From: Hydnum rufescens UP504
Taxonomy: Eukaryota; Basidiomycota; Agaricomycetes; Cantharellales; Hydnaceae
Length of the DNA stretch: 64,000 nucleotides
Direction of reading: 5' to 3'
Assembly (NCBI GenBank): GCA_014904985.1
Contig: MU129013.1
Coordinates: 62,001-126,000, forward strand
The notes beneath the pieces were generated by a model that made no database searches, was not told the origin of the DNA, and was given only the letters and a program-made list of their open reading frames with translations. Of the stretch, positions 31,792 to 44,774 are shown piece by piece. Each line of letters begins with the position of its first letter. Within the stretch, counting starts at the first letter, position 1. The position numbers were made by a program, and so were the translations under genes.

Positions 31792-34451
31792 TTATGACAG
31801 AACACCTTCAAATTCTGCAATCGGGGGCTGAACAGATCTCTTCTTCGCCGTTCTCTCCCGCCGCTCCTCTTGCCGAAGCTCTTTCCAGTCATTCTCACCA
31901 TCATCCCAATCACTACCAGCCCCCCGAGATTCCGCAGCGACACCGGGCCTTGCACCATCTCCCGGCTCCACGCGATTCTTCTTCAACCATTCTCGCTTCC
32001 TGCCTCTCTTCTCTTTCCGCAGGTCGCGAGTTTCTCGAGCGGCAGTCTTGTCAGACCACGCTGCATTTTGTTGCTGCTTCGCACGCCGAGCCAGTTGTTG
32101 ATCGATTTTGGATTTCGCTGGGAGACCCACCGCAGTCTGTCGCTGCTTTTCTCGTACCTTGTCTGAATATCCAAAGGTACTCCACTGGAAAAAGTAGTTT
32201 ACATTACATCAGTTTTAAAGCCAAGAGAAGAGGGTTCGAATTTCGAGCTCACGTCAATGTCGAAGTCGACCCAGGCTGACTTCTGAGAATCACGATCCTT
32301 CATTTCTGGCATTTTGGGCAGTCGCAGGAGCCCGAACGATGTAGCAACGCCAATGAGATCCAGATCTTTGACGCGGAAAATGTAGGATGCTTCATGTTTT
32401 GAATATGCACGAACGAACGAGACAAACGCTTTTGTGCCCTGTGCACAATCCAAGTAATGGTTCAATGAGTACACTAATGCGTGAAATGTAAAGTTTCGAG
32501 ATAAACCTTCTCATGCAAGCCCCGATCTTTAGCGACGACGTTCTGCATTTCACGCATCAGAGTGCATACATTGGGATCGGGTTTTATTCTCTCCGCGGAG
32601 GGCCCGCCGAGCCTTGCTGAACCGTCTCCGTCGTCGCCAATAAATCCATGCTCACGGAGACGAACCTTGCGGACAGCCAATAAATCTAAGCAACACATGA
32701 ATTGAGATTTCTGTGCCATTGGGAAGTGTCGAAAGATCACCCACCCACGTATTCGGTTTCGCGCCCCTCGCAAAGGAGGACATATGCTTTCCCCCTTTTC
32801 CCTGCTCTCGCCGTCCGTCCAGCTCGATGACTGAAAGCCTTGGGATCAGTAGGTGGATCGAATTGGACCACAATATCTACGTCAGGCAAATCCAAGCCGC
32901 GGGCTGCAACATCGGTGCACAGTAGCACCGAAGGTGACTCTGCCGTGCTTGGATGTGTGGTGAATTTTTGGAGGGTTAGAGTGCGTTTATGGGGTGGGAG
33001 GTGACCATGAAGACTATGAAGGGAGAATGACTGGAGAACGGGAAGCTGCGATAAGACCTTACGGAAGAAAATCAGCACCCATCACATCCATCATCCGGTG
33101 TGCGTGAACTAACTCGATAGAAATAATCTACGGCCGCACACGTCGCGAAATACACAATAAATCGCGACGATCCTGCAACAAATGATTCTTGCCGCAGTAG
33201 GCGTATAAGTTGCAGCATCTTCTCTGATGCGGCACATGAAATGTAAGCAAGCTCTAGACTAAGAAACCCAGCTGGTTCGTAAAGGATACTCTCGGAGACG
33301 GGGTTATAAACTCACCTCGCAGGCGTTCTCCTTTCACTCGTTTGGTAAATATCACCATTTTCACCTTCATCTCCATCACCAGCCTTCCGTTTCATTCCAG
33401 CGCTGGCTATCACCTTGCGTTTGGCTTCGACCCTGACGATAATCCGCACTGGGTTACGAAGCCCGACGCGAACCAGCTCAGACAAACCATCTGTCATTGT
33501 TGCGCTAAACAACCCAGTCCGGCGTTGCTTGGGGAGATGTGAGAGTATCCGGGTGAGTGAGGCGGAAAATCCAAGATCGAGAAGTCTTTTTTCGGCGAAG
33601 GTTAGTAAAATGTGAGATTTGATTGGCGAGGAGTTGACACAAAAGAAAGAACAGGGATCCGAGTATGCAATTGGGAACTCACCGATCAGCTTCATCCAAA
33701 ACGAGTACTTCCAATTCCTTGACATTTACAGAGTTCCGGCCTCCTTTGAGCAAGAATTCTTCGATCCTTCCTGGCGTACCCACAACTATATCCGCGCCAG
33801 AAGAGAGGAATCGTTTGACGTCCTCTAAAGGCGTCGACTCCGTGCCACTGACAAGAAGAAGTGGAAGAGGGTAGTGAGGTGGTACAGAAGGGGATTCAGA
33901 GGAGAGAGGGTCTTGAATTGTTTCGCTTCTATCTTGAAAGTCTGGTTGGTTGTTTAGGAAAAGCTCGAATACGGCGTGGATTTGGGTGGCGAGTTCCCTG
34001 AAATAGGTGTGTAAGGCGGAAAGACTAAGAATAGATAGGCTACAAGAGATTCTTCACCTCGTAGGAGAGATAACCAGAGCACCAATATCGTTCTTACGGA
34101 GAGGACCCCTGGATATAATTTTCTCTAAGATGGGCAATACGAAGGCGAGCGTCTTTCCAGATCCTGTAACAGCCTGGAAGACAGCGAGAACATCAATAAT
34201 ACATGTGGAGATGAAGTCACTAGTGACCTACTTCTACCACAACGTCTTTGTGTTTCATAAATAGTGGAATTGTGCTTGCTTGAACCGGTGTCATTTGCTC
34301 AAACCCAAGTGAGCGAAGCACATCTGCGCTATGAGAGGAATCAAAATTAAATGGCATTAGAATACTACAACTGTCGAACTTACACCCATGGTGTCAACGG
34401 TACACTTAAAGTTTCCCAGCCTCCAGCAAATGACGGCGCTGGTCCATTCAT
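31792..34451 (-). CDS. SPB4: ATP-dependent rRNA helicase SPB4/DDX55
   Basis: DEAD-box helicase needed for 60S ribosomal subunit assembly in the nucleolus. Start at 34,451 ([15 protein letters not shown]). Exon 1 ends at 34,384 and exon 2 begins at 34,328. Helicase motifs appear in order: Q motif [14 protein letters not shown], Walker A AVTGSGKT (exon at 34,173), Ia SPTRELATQ, Ib [17 protein letters not shown] (about 33,690), [44 protein letters not shown] and [15 protein letters not shown] (about 32,810). The Spb4 signature [20 protein letters not shown] follows near 32,390, then [13 protein letters not shown] highly basic C-terminal tail ([13 protein letters not shown] type) ends at 31,792. 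At least seven introns. Divergent from SmD3. Confidence 0.93.
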
Positions 34452-34578
34452 CAGTCCGGTCAGGTTTGTACTACGGTTGAAGGGACTTGAAGTGGCTCAG
34501 CAGAGGCCAAAATTCAGTGTACAATGCCGCAGGGAGTTGCCGCGGAACATTGCCATCGATATTGTACTGTTCACCACC
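34452..34578. promoter_or_regulatory. 127-bp divergent promoter of SPB4 and SMD3
   Basis: The start codons of the two RNA-processing genes face away from each other across only 127 bases, so the core promoters and both 5' leaders must share this stretch. No TATA box is evident on either strand. Confidence 0.6.
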
Positions 34579-35232
34579 ATGGCAAGCTCACTTGGTGTGC
34601 CTGTGAAATTGCTTCATGAATCTTTGGGACACGTCATTACAGTGGAGCTGAAGTCGGGCCAGCTTTTTCGGGGGAAACTAGCCGATGGTACTGAGCGTCA
34701 TTTTTTTTGGCTCCAGTGTGACACGCAACACTAACTCCAGCGCTGTCGACCAGCCGAGGACTCTCTTAACGTTTCGCTTAAAGATATTACTGTGACAGGG
34801 CGCGACGGCCGGGTATCCCAACTTGATCAAGTGTACATCCGTGGGAGCATGATCAGGTTCTTTATTGTACCAGATATGCTTCAAAATGCCCCAATGTGGG
34901 CCCCTTCAGTTAGCTCTGGTCAGCGACGAGTCACTGCTCTGAGCTTTAATAATACAGGTTCAAACGTGTGGGAGCGAATGCAATGCGTGGACGAGGCATT
35001 GGAACAGCACGTGGACGGGCCACCATCATGCGAGGTTCGTTCCCCGAAATATGTTCTGAATCTGAATCCTCAGTTAATCGCATCTTCTTGGCTTTTTTCC
35101 CGCCTTATTGCTTCTCTTCTCAGCCAACGGTAATAGCTTCTTCTTAGTTTGTTCGAAGTTAGGGCTTACATTTCATCCCTTTTGTTAGCTCGACGTGGGC
35201 GTGGAGGACCCCCGGTGCTGGTGCCCCTGTAA
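34579..35232 (+). CDS. SMD3: Small nuclear ribonucleoprotein SmD3
   Basis: Core Sm-ring protein of spliceosomal U1, U2, U4 and U5 snRNPs. Four exons give 123 residues (human 126). Exon 1 begins [19 protein letters not shown] and ends GKLAD (34,688). The spliced Sm1 motif covers [17 protein letters not shown]. Sm2 contains [16 protein letters not shown] and [15 protein letters not shown]. Intron 2 (gtgggcc to aatacag) links PM to [21 protein letters not shown]. The last intron leads to [14 protein letters not shown], an arginine-glycine tail of the type that is dimethylated in this family. The stop is at 35,230-35,232. Splice phases agree throughout. Confidence 0.93.
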
Positions 35233-35447
35233 GAGGCATCAGACGTTGAAAAATTCGATGATTTTATGATCTGGGTTTGCGTTAGTTTGTAGGTGTGGCC
35301 AAAATCCTCCAAAATTCCCACACTTGTTCTTGTCTTGCCTCCCCCCACGTGTATTACAGTACATACAAACTCTTATTGGGCTGGTACTAAGTGAAGGACG
35401 GCTCGTGCATCGTCAACGTAGACTCGGCATTTTCCGATTGAGCAGCC

Positions 35448-38400
35448 ATGGTGGACGTTAGCATGAACGCGACTTCAGGTCAGGGACCCGACCCGTATCA
35501 ACTTGACCGACTCGCGGATGATCTTGCTTTCCGGGAGGCAACACGCGGTCATCAAGGAAACGGTTCCATCCCGTCGGGACGTCATGAACTGCCAGTGCTA
35601 GTTCCTCTTTCACACGACCATCCTCTCCTCTCTTCATCGGTTCCGTTCAACGTCGATGCGTTCCTCCTCAGCAGACCGAATACTTTGCTTTCAGACTTGC
35701 GTACCGAGCTTCGACAATATCTCGCGAACCTCAAGGAAGAGCTCGTACAACTCATTAATGACGATTATGCTGCTTTCATTAGCTTGAGGGCTGAGCTCCG
35801 CGGCGAAGGGCCCCGTCTTGAACGTCTACAGTCCCCACTTGCCCTTGTCAAGGGTGAGATTAATGTATGCAAAATTCCGTTGCGTGTGATCAACAGTTGT
35901 TAACACCGTTGGACGCCATTGGAAGAAATCTCGAGCAGATCTATTCGAGATCCAACAAACAGTGCAAAGAAAGCTTAATGAACGTGCAGTCCTTCGTGAA
36001 GAGAAGGTCTGACTTCCCCTGTAATACTTGAAAGTCTGAGTGTTGAAGCCTTCGGGTCCGCCCAGGGCCTCTTGCACCTCCTCTTGAAAATTTCTGATCT
36101 AGTTGGAAGGTTGGAAAGCATGCTTTTAATTGCTTCGCCTGAGGATTCCACCACGAATGCCGTCAATTACGCTGGAATGGGCCTGCGGGACATAAATGGC
36201 GTGGTTGACCATTCAATTCCTCGTGTGAATGGTGCTGATGAAGAGATGGACGAACATCGGTTTGTGTTATTATTCTTGATCATGGGCTTGATACTTACTT
36301 GTTTTTCACTCTCACCCCAGCTCACCCGTTGGTCGAGCTAAGCATCTAGCCCGAATAGCCGCAGAGTATAATCAATTACTATATCATACCGAGAAAGCAA
36401 GAAAAGAGCAATGCGAGTTTGTGAATCAATTGCAAAAAGTAAGTCGGTTCTGTCCTAACCGAAAACTAAGAACGTTCATGTCGATGTTTGGCCACAGCGA
36501 ATGGACCGAATCGAGTCCACACTCTCTCGAGATTTGGATCTTGTTTTTTCGGCTGCCATGATGTCACTCACGTCTTCCGCCTCTGACTTGTCCACTGCAG
36601 CGCGGTCCCGCAATACCGTCGAACTGGCAGAATGCCTCAAAATTTATGACACCTTAAGAAAATGGGATTCGGCCGAGGACGTTATTCGTCAGGATCTTGT
36701 TCAGCCTTTTGTCAAGAAGGTTATTTATATTCCGTCCGCACGCACTGAGAGCCCCCTGACGAGCGACTTGTTGCAGACGATTCATTCCGGAGCTTTATCC
36801 GCTCCCCTATCTCCCATTCTTCCACGCACCCCTATTCTTAATTCCCCACCTCGTCAGAACGGCCACTTCCTCACACCTACGACCCCATACACGCCATATA
36901 CTGTCTCCGATACCTACTTTAGTCATTCTCTACACCCACCATCCCTTCAAAATCATAATGGCCGAGATCTCGAGGATGAACGTAGACAGATTGCCCTATT
37001 AGAGACGAACACGGATGACCCGCTCGTCCAGCTTTTCAATAACATTCTGAGCTTCATCCAGCGTGACTGTCGGCATCTCGTAGATTTCGCTGAACGTGTG
37101 AATTCAGCACGGTCATACAAGCGCTACAAAGGACGAATAGCCAATTCGTCTTCCAGAATGGGGGAAGATGTGGCAGAGAAGGTGGGAAACGATGACGGGA
37201 ACGATGATGGTTTCGACATCATTGGGAGAGTATTGTGGGCCGAAATCGCGCGAGCGATTATGGACGAATTAGGCAGCACCATATTTGCTGCTGGGCGACC
37301 GGATGAGTTCCAGAAAGTACGAGTCTGGATTCAAACCTCGATCTCTCTGTCAGACACTGACTTTCACTCTGGTGACGGTTCCCTAATATCTAACTCTAGA
37401 ATTACACCATTGTCCATGATTTTCTGATTGCACTGGAACATATTGCCCCCACTGCAAGTGCTGTCGCATCCATGCGATCACATCGGATATACAAATCCTT
37501 CGAGCGGCGATGGCAGCTTCCAGTGTATTTCCAGCTACGGTGGAAGGATATCGTAGGGAAACTTGAGGACTCACTATCACATCCACCTTCAGACTCTTCC
37601 TCTGAAGGTGGGTTGCATGGCAATTTGGAACAGAATTGTGCGATTAACATGAGGATTATTCAAAGGCGCAAGCGGATTCACCACATCTCAGGGCCAGACT
37701 GTTTTCGCCGCCATAAGCATGTGTTGGTCGTCAGGTGTTTTCATCCCAGAATTAGGGCACCGATTTTGGCGGCTCACGTTACAAGTGGGCGATTAACATT
37801 TTTCCATACTGGTGACATTGCGAGCTTATACATTTGAAGTAGATATTAAGCCGATACCAAACGTGGCTAGACGCGAGTCTACCAGCACGGAAGAGTCCAG
37901 CACAATCTCCAACGGCAGAAAAGGCAGGCCTATTTGTTGCCAGATGAATGCGGACCTTGCCAAACCTATTATTTCTAGACTGCAAATCCTGAAGACACAG
38001 CGATAGAGGATTCCACCTCCGTGCTTTTGCACATGCAATAGCAGACATTCGTACATTGGAGAGCAAGATGCACTACCTTTATTCGAACCAGATAAGCGTC
38101 TTGTTGCCAGTCACCACACGACTGGATGACGAGCCATCTCCCAAAGCAAGTCCTCTGGCCCCTTCCTGAACGTATCTCTTGAACTTATCATGCCAAAACC
38201 TGCAGATATTCTCCGTGACACGCTCGATCGCTTCACTACCTTGGTCCCGCCTCTCTGTACACAGATCATCGCAATTCTCATCACACGGTGCTCCGAGCCT
38301 CTCCAACTTGTCCGATCCATCCCATCTCAATATCGAGCGATGAGCAGCCGGAACCTAGATCTCCCCACCGAACCGAGCTATTTCGTACCCAACATCCTCC

Positions 38401-38863
38401 GTCCACTGCGCGAATTCCTGCTCGACGTCGACGGAGAAGGCTTTCCACTTAAAAAAGACTTTGGCTCCCTACTCGCTGAAGAGGTCTTCAAAGCGCTCGT
38501 TTTCAAGTACACGTCCTACCTCGCAGGGATGAAGAAGACTGAGGATTCGATCAGGCGATACAAGAAGGGAAAGCGCTCGACGTTCATGCTTTTTGGTTCA
38601 TCATCGAATGCGAGTGGTCAGAACGATCAGGAAGGCCGCGACGAAGCTCGTATACGCATGCAGATGGTCTTGGATGTCGAGATGCTCGGCAAAGATGCGA
38701 GTGCGATGGAAGGACTGATCAACGTCCAGGAAAGCAAAGAGTTCCGCGAGCTCGTCAGTCTAGCGGCTCAGAATGAAAGTACTGCAGTAAGTGCACTTCT
38801 TTCCCCATTCTTCCGGTGTGCTAATGGATGGTTGGTACTGTATCCTTGACATTGTAGTCGTGA
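35448..38863 (+). CDS. COG2: Conserved oligomeric Golgi complex subunit 2
   Basis: Lobe-A subunit of the COG tether, which captures retrograde vesicles at the Golgi. Start MVDVSMNATSGQGPDPYQL. The conserved N-terminal block VPFNVDAFLLSR, then LRTELRQYLANLKEELVQL and INDDYAAFISLRAELRGEG, is followed by a heptad-rich exon (FEIQQTVQRKLNERAVLREEK, about 35,940-36,005). The mid-domain includes LDLVFSAAMMSL, a Ser/Pro-rich insert (about 36,740-36,950) and a downstream helical part. KSFERRWQLPVYFQLRWKDI (about 37,495-37,555) and MCWSSGVFIPELGHRFWRLTLQ are typical COG2 signatures. The end has RIRMQMVLDVEMLG and a two-codon final exon after the intron at 38,787-38,857, stopping at 38,863. About eight introns; some middle borders are inferred. 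Confidence 0.9.
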
Positions 38864-39406
38864 AGTCTCATCGAAGATCTCCCCCTACATTTCACTACGT
38901 ACACCGTGTGTATCTGCTGGATCTGAACGGGGAGCTAGTTTGGAATGGACACAAACGAGATAATAAGAGGGTGTTGGCGATAGACGAATAGGTGTTGATG
39001 AATGGTTGCCCGATAAGATGAAAGAAAACAGAACATAAATGTACACGAGACAGGGTGTCGAGTAAAAGGCGAAATAAGGACCGCTAACAGTGGAATGTAG
39101 AGGAAGTATATGTTCGTAGGTACGATGGAAGGAAGGAGCCACACGAGTGGGGAACGCGGCGTGAAGGATAGGGGTGAACGAATGTAGATGGACATTTGGG
39201 GTTTGGCGGCAGAACTCGTGACGGCATTTTTGCTACGATCGAACGTGTATGACCTGAAGGGCTTGCAGCTGGAACGGGTACGAGAGGCAATCCAAATAAC
39301 GATTATCGGAGTTCACGGAAGGCTGTATCAGCTCGTTCAGCTTGAATTTCTGTTAACAGAACCAGTCAGACACTATGAGATGCTGCCTGATGGCGGCGAT
39401 AGAAAG
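38864..39406. other. Convergent 3' region of COG2 and the Zn2Cys6 gene
   Basis: The two genes converge here, so this holds both 3' untranslated regions. Hydrophobic open frames on the minus strand (38,885-39,195) and a plus frame at 39,188-39,460 show no family resemblance and no splice support. I see no gene. Confidence 0.5.
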
Positions 39407-42329
39407 TCACGCACCAACAAGAGGATAGACCTGGCCGAGCTTATGGAGAACGAAATGTAGGAGGTGAAGTTCTTCCTCGATCACCATGCATTCATTATAT
39501 TGACGTCTACGCCTTCGGCGTTCGAGATCGCGCAAGAGGACATGAGAGGTTGACATCCAGCAAATCTACATCCAACATGGATAAATTAGTATACAGATTG
39601 AGCGTTACAGATCGTGCAAGTCAAAATGGCGCGTACCCCAAGCATAATATCGAGCTGGAAGAAATCAAGGTCTTGAATTTGACGAGAAATAGCAACCGTC
39701 TGCCTCGCCGCTGCCAGGCAGTTATCGTACGCAGCCGCATCCCTCGAGGCGGTAATATTATGGAGCTGGACAATCGCGCAAAGCGTGACAGTCATCGCAT
39801 GAACCATAACAGGATCCAAGCCCGCCATGTACCACTCCTCGATAATCTCCCCTCCCAGGTTCGTACTGTTCACGAGCGGGGCATGGAGGCGAGGAGCGTC
39901 TGGGAGGTACGTGCGATGTGTGAGAAACGAGGCTCGAAGGTGGGGTCACTGAGCGGGTCTTGGGGCGGCTGAGGTTGTCCGCTGAGGTCTGGAGAGGCTT
40001 TGGCTCCCCATATTGTGCTCAGTCTGCATGCTGCCGTAAGGACTGCGGTAGCTTTAATACGTAGAGTGACGGGTGCATCGCGCATCATAGTATGCCCTCG
40101 CTGGCCCAGAAGTCTTCCAGCGTCGAGGAAGTGGCATCGCTCACCATCCCCTGGACATATTCGAAGGAATGTCAGTGGGCGAGCGGAACTCAACGAGGAA
40201 GGTGAAGCTTACGTTTGAGTAGTGTTCCAAGGGAACAGGAAGTGGTGTCGTGATGTGAGTGTCGCTCCGTTCTGGGTCGAACATGCTGGGAAGGCCGTGC
40301 GTGGCACATCCACTAGTATCCAGAATCCAAATAGACCAAAAAGCATGGATGCGCTCTCCAAGCTCAACAGCATCACGGGGTGGAGAGAGCAAGAAAGGCG
40401 TCCGACGGAAATTGCCCACCCATGTCGACGAGGTGGTAGTATACATTTCTTCGGCTGGAGCAGCATCCCTGAACACCGCTGACGGAATCTGATGCAGACC
40501 ACAAACTATGGCTATCTGCGCACCGGCGCAGATCTGATTGTACCCTTCGAGCATATTCCCACTCCCGTACTGGTAGAGGGAAAGAAGTGCAGCTCCCTGG
40601 ATATAGTTGAGTAACCTGTCCCCCGTTCCGATCGCAGTGACGAGACTTTCTCGAGTACGCTGAAGGAATATCCGCTCGTAGCTTCGAAGGTCGTGCGGAT
40701 AGGAGAACCAGCACGCAAGCATGTATATAGCGTTGAGGAAACAGGGGTGGGGTCTATCGCGCACTGGCCCTTGGACGGCTTGAAGGAAACGTTCGACGGG
40801 AATTTCGCACGCACATTGCCTGCGGTGGCTAAGAAAGATATCCATACTGTGCGGAGAAGATTAGCGATTACAAAGAAAAGGGAGTGATCCAAGTCAGGAT
40901 GAGGAATGATCTCACAGATAGACTTGAAATTCTGCGCTTGGTTCATTGTTCTGCCACCATGAAGGATCTATACTTGTCGTCGCGCGCACCAGTTTCGGTA
41001 ATTGGTAAGGGGTGATGGAGCTGGCGTTTTCGTCGGCAAAGAATGGACTGGGATGCTGTTGCTGCTTTTGATCCGGAACGTTGACACTTGGGTAAGAATA
41101 TGATGATGACATTGTGTACTCGGGAAGGGGGGTATTTGGCGGCTGACTTCCAAGGTGACCCAAATCGACGTTGGAAGGGAAATCTGGTATTATGAATGGA
41201 CCGCCATGAGTGGACGACCCGTGGAGGGAAAGAGGATCAAATGAGATAGGTTCGGGGTCAGCATGGGTTGGGAACGAAGGTGCTGCAAGCTGATGTTGTA
41301 ATTGGAGGGCATGTGGGCTGTCTCCATCCATCTCGGTATCGGTAGGAAAGGGGGGTTGTGAAAATGAGGGTATCGGTGGAGGTCGCTGATCGTGAGGTCG
41401 TGGGGGCTGCTGGACGACCCCTAAGCTGTTCATGACTTCTAGGGGCAAGAAGTAGGGCGCAACAGGAGTTGACTGACGGAGCTGGGCAGCGATGGAGGGT
41501 CGATTAAGAGAAGAGGCGTACGAGGGGACGTAGGGGATGAAGCGCGAGCCCTTGATGCTAGGGGTCATGTATGCAGGAGAATTGGACGCCGCCTGGGAGA
41601 CGGCCCTAGAAGGAGGGTTGCTCTGATCACTGTTTACGTCGTTGTTCATGTTGTTGCTTCCGTTGGTGTGATTGACGTTGTTGGACATGCTATTGATATG
41701 AGATCCACGGGGTACGAGAGCGCTGTTGGGTAGAGACGACACTGGAGAATCTTGAAAACGCTGATGGAGAGCCTCGGTGCTGTGTTCGAGGTCAGTGAGA
41801 CGCTCCTTGAAGAGGGTAAAGGAACTCTGCAAGAGACGTGGGAAAATGAGTCGCAAGCGGAGGGTGACGAGGGGTGAGAGGGAGAACACACCTTGGAGGG
41901 ATTCTCGTAGATGCAGTCGCCTCCCGTGGCACCCTTGCGAGAGGAGTTCTGAGACCGCAAGCAACGGCCACAAACAGGGTACTCTCCGTCGCACTTTGCG
42001 CGTTTCTTTCGACAGGCAAGACAGGCAGTCCCACGATGAAGAGGACGTTCAGGCTCGATGGTCTTCCTTGTCGGGTGATGGGAGGCATGGCCGTCGACGG
42101 TGACTGGCTTTCAAGCATGGGGGATGGAGGGTGCAGCTGACGGCGAAAGAACGGAACTAGAGGGGGACGACAAGAAAAGAGGACAACAGGGCTTTCGAGG
42201 TCGCTGTGCCCCCGTCGTAGAGGGCTGTTGGGTCTGTTTTGAACGCGCTTGATTGCCTCGTGCGGTAAATCCCAAGACTCCGGAGAGGGAAGGCGCCTCG
42301 CTCGTTGGGTGCAATACACAAAACGACAA
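39407..42329 (-). CDS. Zn2Cys6 transcription factor with fungal-specific regulatory domain
   Basis: The zinc cluster near 42,050-41,905 reads CLACRKKRAKC then DGEYPVCGRC, with the sixth cysteine 15 residues on (DCIYEN). This is C-x2-C-x6-C-x6-C-x2-C-x15-C, the long-spaced basidiomycete form. A leucine-zipper-like LKERLTDLEHSTEALHQRF follows. A long Ser/Pro/Asn-rich stretch (about 41,740-40,960) leads to the Fungal_trans domain: MDIFLSHRRQCACEIPVERF at 40,845, HPCFLNAIYMLACWFSYPHD, ERIHAFWSIWILD and a later helix block CAIVQLHN..CLAAARQTVAI (about 39,650-39,800). The end is near EEELHLLHFVLHKLG, stop at 39,407. The N-terminal exon is uncertain: a stop precedes the zinc-cluster exon, so an intron must join it to a start probably at 42,329. 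Target genes unknown. Confidence 0.85.
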
Positions 42330-42515
42330 AACTTATAAATGATTATAAAGCACAACTGATTATCATCAAATGAATGCTCAGTCCGCCTCATTAGGCAACA
42401 TCCCAGCAATTACTTTCTTCGGGGTGGATCTACATGCAGGGCTGTGACGGGGGCCCCGACGACGGCGACAATGAGTCGTCATGGCACAACGCCGCAGCCC
42501 CGACGAGCGCCAAAC

Positions 42516-43660
42516 CTACAAGGCCAGATAATCTCTCACCTCCTCTTCGCTCAGCTTGCGAAAGGTCGGCTTCACTCGCCCACCAACAGGGACAACTCTC
42601 TCCTCAGACGTAGGCACAGTCACCACCCCAATCTCAATCGTCTTTTCCGTCATCTGTCCCTCGAAGCCCTCCTTCAATGTCAACAAGGCCGTGTGGATCG
42701 CATCCTCGAGGGAAATATCATCATTATATCTGTCAAAATCCGTTAGGTTAGTTCAGCAATTGGAAATCGATAAGCAACAAAATCCCACCGCTTCTCCAAA
42801 AAGGTCTTTGCATTCACCATATTCTTCCCAATGGCGCTCGCCTTCCAGGCCCAATACGAACCAGAGGGATCCACCTGGTACAACGACGGTCCCCGGTCCG
42901 AATCCCACCCGGCTACTAACAATGACACTCCAAAGGGCCGCACACCCCTACACGATTCCCCAATCACCTGAGTTAATCGTACCCATGAAACAGGTAAGAG
43001 AAATCACATACCCAGATTGTGTCGCTTCTTGCATAATAGTCGCCACCTCCTGTGTAAGCACACGTGTAGGTGGGTACTCGCCGTAGATCTTCCAGTATGC
43101 TTGCGCCGACTTGCGCGCCTTGGACACTAACACGCGGAAGTCCGGACCCATGCCAGAGTAGACAAATCCAATGCTTGGACAGATAATAGAGACCTTCTCA
43201 ATCATACTGTCGTCAATGAGGATCGAAGAGGACTTCTTCTCTGTTGCGATTACAATTCCGTTGGTGGCTGCGTTGGGGATTCGCCGCGGCGTTAGCCCAA
43301 GTGATGAAATGGAAGTGGAAACCCAAATGCAATTAACAACGACGCATTACCTTTGATGCCCAGGCTTGTAGTCCCTTGGTTGACAGCAGCAAGTGCATGT
43401 TCAATTTGGACCAACCTTTGTGGCGGGATTTGCCCTCAGCGGATCAGAATGACTGGAATCAATACTAGCACTCACTTTCCACTTGGTGAGAAAGTTGTCA
43501 GGGAGAAACTATTCGGTGGGAGAGACGGTCACTCTAAGACCATTAGCGGTCCATTAGGGCCAATTTACCTGCGCCACGGCAGGTGAGTTAGCAAGAGGAC
43601 CATGAAAACAATAGTCTCAGACAAAAACCTGTAAGCTCCACCACCTCCAGCAGCGCTCAT
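42516..43660 (-). CDS. PRE8: 20S proteasome subunit alpha-2
   Basis: Outer-ring subunit of the 20S core particle (PSMA2 in animals). Start at 43,660: [10 protein letters not shown] is spliced to [12 protein letters not shown], then [22 protein letters not shown], the invariant alpha-subunit N-terminal helix. Then follow [21 protein letters not shown] and [20 protein letters not shown] (about 43,080-43,200). [12 protein letters not shown] is joined across a short intron to [15 protein letters not shown], then [24 protein letters not shown] sequence, [12 protein letters not shown] here. KTFLEKR and [15 protein letters not shown] follow, with stop at 42,516-42,518 after VRDYLAL. About six introns. 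Alpha subunits lack the catalytic threonine, as expected. Confidence 0.95.
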
Positions 43661-43851
43661 GGTCGATTAATTACTTGTTGTGGTTGGAAGGAACGCGTAT
43701 AGCTTTGGACGCGTACGCTCGGAGATTTGCCTTCGGACATTTCGGGAACAGCCGATCTCTCACAACCACAAATAAAGGTAACACCCATTCTCAAATGGCT
43801 TCTGCGAATTACCGAGGGCAGTCTCTTAGATTCTCTCGTTTCTTACCTTAG
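43661..43851. promoter_or_regulatory. 191-bp divergent promoter of proteasome alpha-2 and ATP synthase d
   Basis: The start codons of the two housekeeping genes face away across 191 bases, so the promoters and leaders are shared here. An ACGCGT (43,692) and an ACGCGTACGC (43,709) sit near the middle. Their role is not known. Confidence 0.55.
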
Positions 43852-44774
43852 ATGTCCTCGCAACGGGCCGTGGCTGCGGCGGTAGTGCGTGTATTCTGCC
43901 CCAATGAAATAACCACGATAGCTAAGCCCGGGTGCTTCACTGCAGGACTTTGCCCGTGTGTACTCCTCACTCGGTCTCGGAAAGGGTGTGTGGCATTGTT
44001 TTGTTGTAGAATCGGGGATGCAACTCCTGAGGAACAAACCGAAATTGTTTTGCAAAATTTCCCCGAATGTGCAGAGACGATAGCCTCCTTACAGGCCTTT
44101 CGCAAACGGCACAACGAGGCACAGCGTGTGGTCGACTCCCTTAGGAATCAGCCCCTCACTGTAGACATTGCGAAATACCGCGCTACCCTCAAGAATCAGG
44201 CCATCGTGGACGAGGCCGAGAAACTGTTAAAGGGATTCAAACCCGTTACGTACGATGTCACTGCACAGGTCAAGGCAATCGAAGCGTTCGAGGCCCAGGC
44301 GGTACGTCCATTTCATTCCTCTTCTTGGCCAGGTGTTGATGAGAATGGGTTGGATTCATGTACCTGGAATTCGAATTCGCTTTGACATTGGCATTCTGTG
44401 GATGCCGTATGAACATGTTCTTGACGTGCAGGTGTCCGAAGCTGAGCTGACCGTGCAAAAGGTTGATGAGGAGCTTGCCAAGCTACAAGCGACTCTCGAC
44501 AACATCAAGCAAGCCCGCCCGTTCGAAGACCTTACGGTTTGTCGTGTTGCTTCTAATTCGTGTGGAATATTCCTCATGATGTGGCCCATGGGAATAGGTG
44601 GACGAAGTCTCCGAAGCACGCCCGGAGATCCGCAAAGCGGTCGAGACGATGCTGAAGAAGGGCAAATGGACCGTCCCAGGTATTTGCTTGCCTTCCCGTG
44701 GCTCCGGTCCCGTTTCTTATAGCTTCGATCCCCCAGGCTACCAGGAGAAGTTCGGAGACTTGTCGATGGCATAG
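43852..44774 (+). CDS. ATP7: Mitochondrial ATP synthase subunit d
   Basis: Peripheral-stalk subunit of F1Fo ATP synthase on the matrix face of the inner membrane. Spliced product is 174 residues, the usual size. Exon 1 MSSQRAVAAAV joins DFARVYSSLGLGK after a 73-base intron. The next exon begins ETIASLQAFRKRHNEAQ and runs to KAIEAFEAQA (44,299). VSEAELTVQKVDEELAKLQA and ARPFEDLT (to 44,535) follow, then VDEVSEARPEIRKAVETMLK, and the last exon GYQEKFGDLSMA stops at 44,774. Charged heptad patterns fit the stalk helices. All five splice joins keep frame. Confidence 0.94.

Noticed and set aside
38885..39195. Hydrophobic minus-strand frames that look like membrane segments
   Set aside because: They lie in the convergent 3' region of COG2 and the Zn2Cys6 gene, overlap each other in two frames and match no family.
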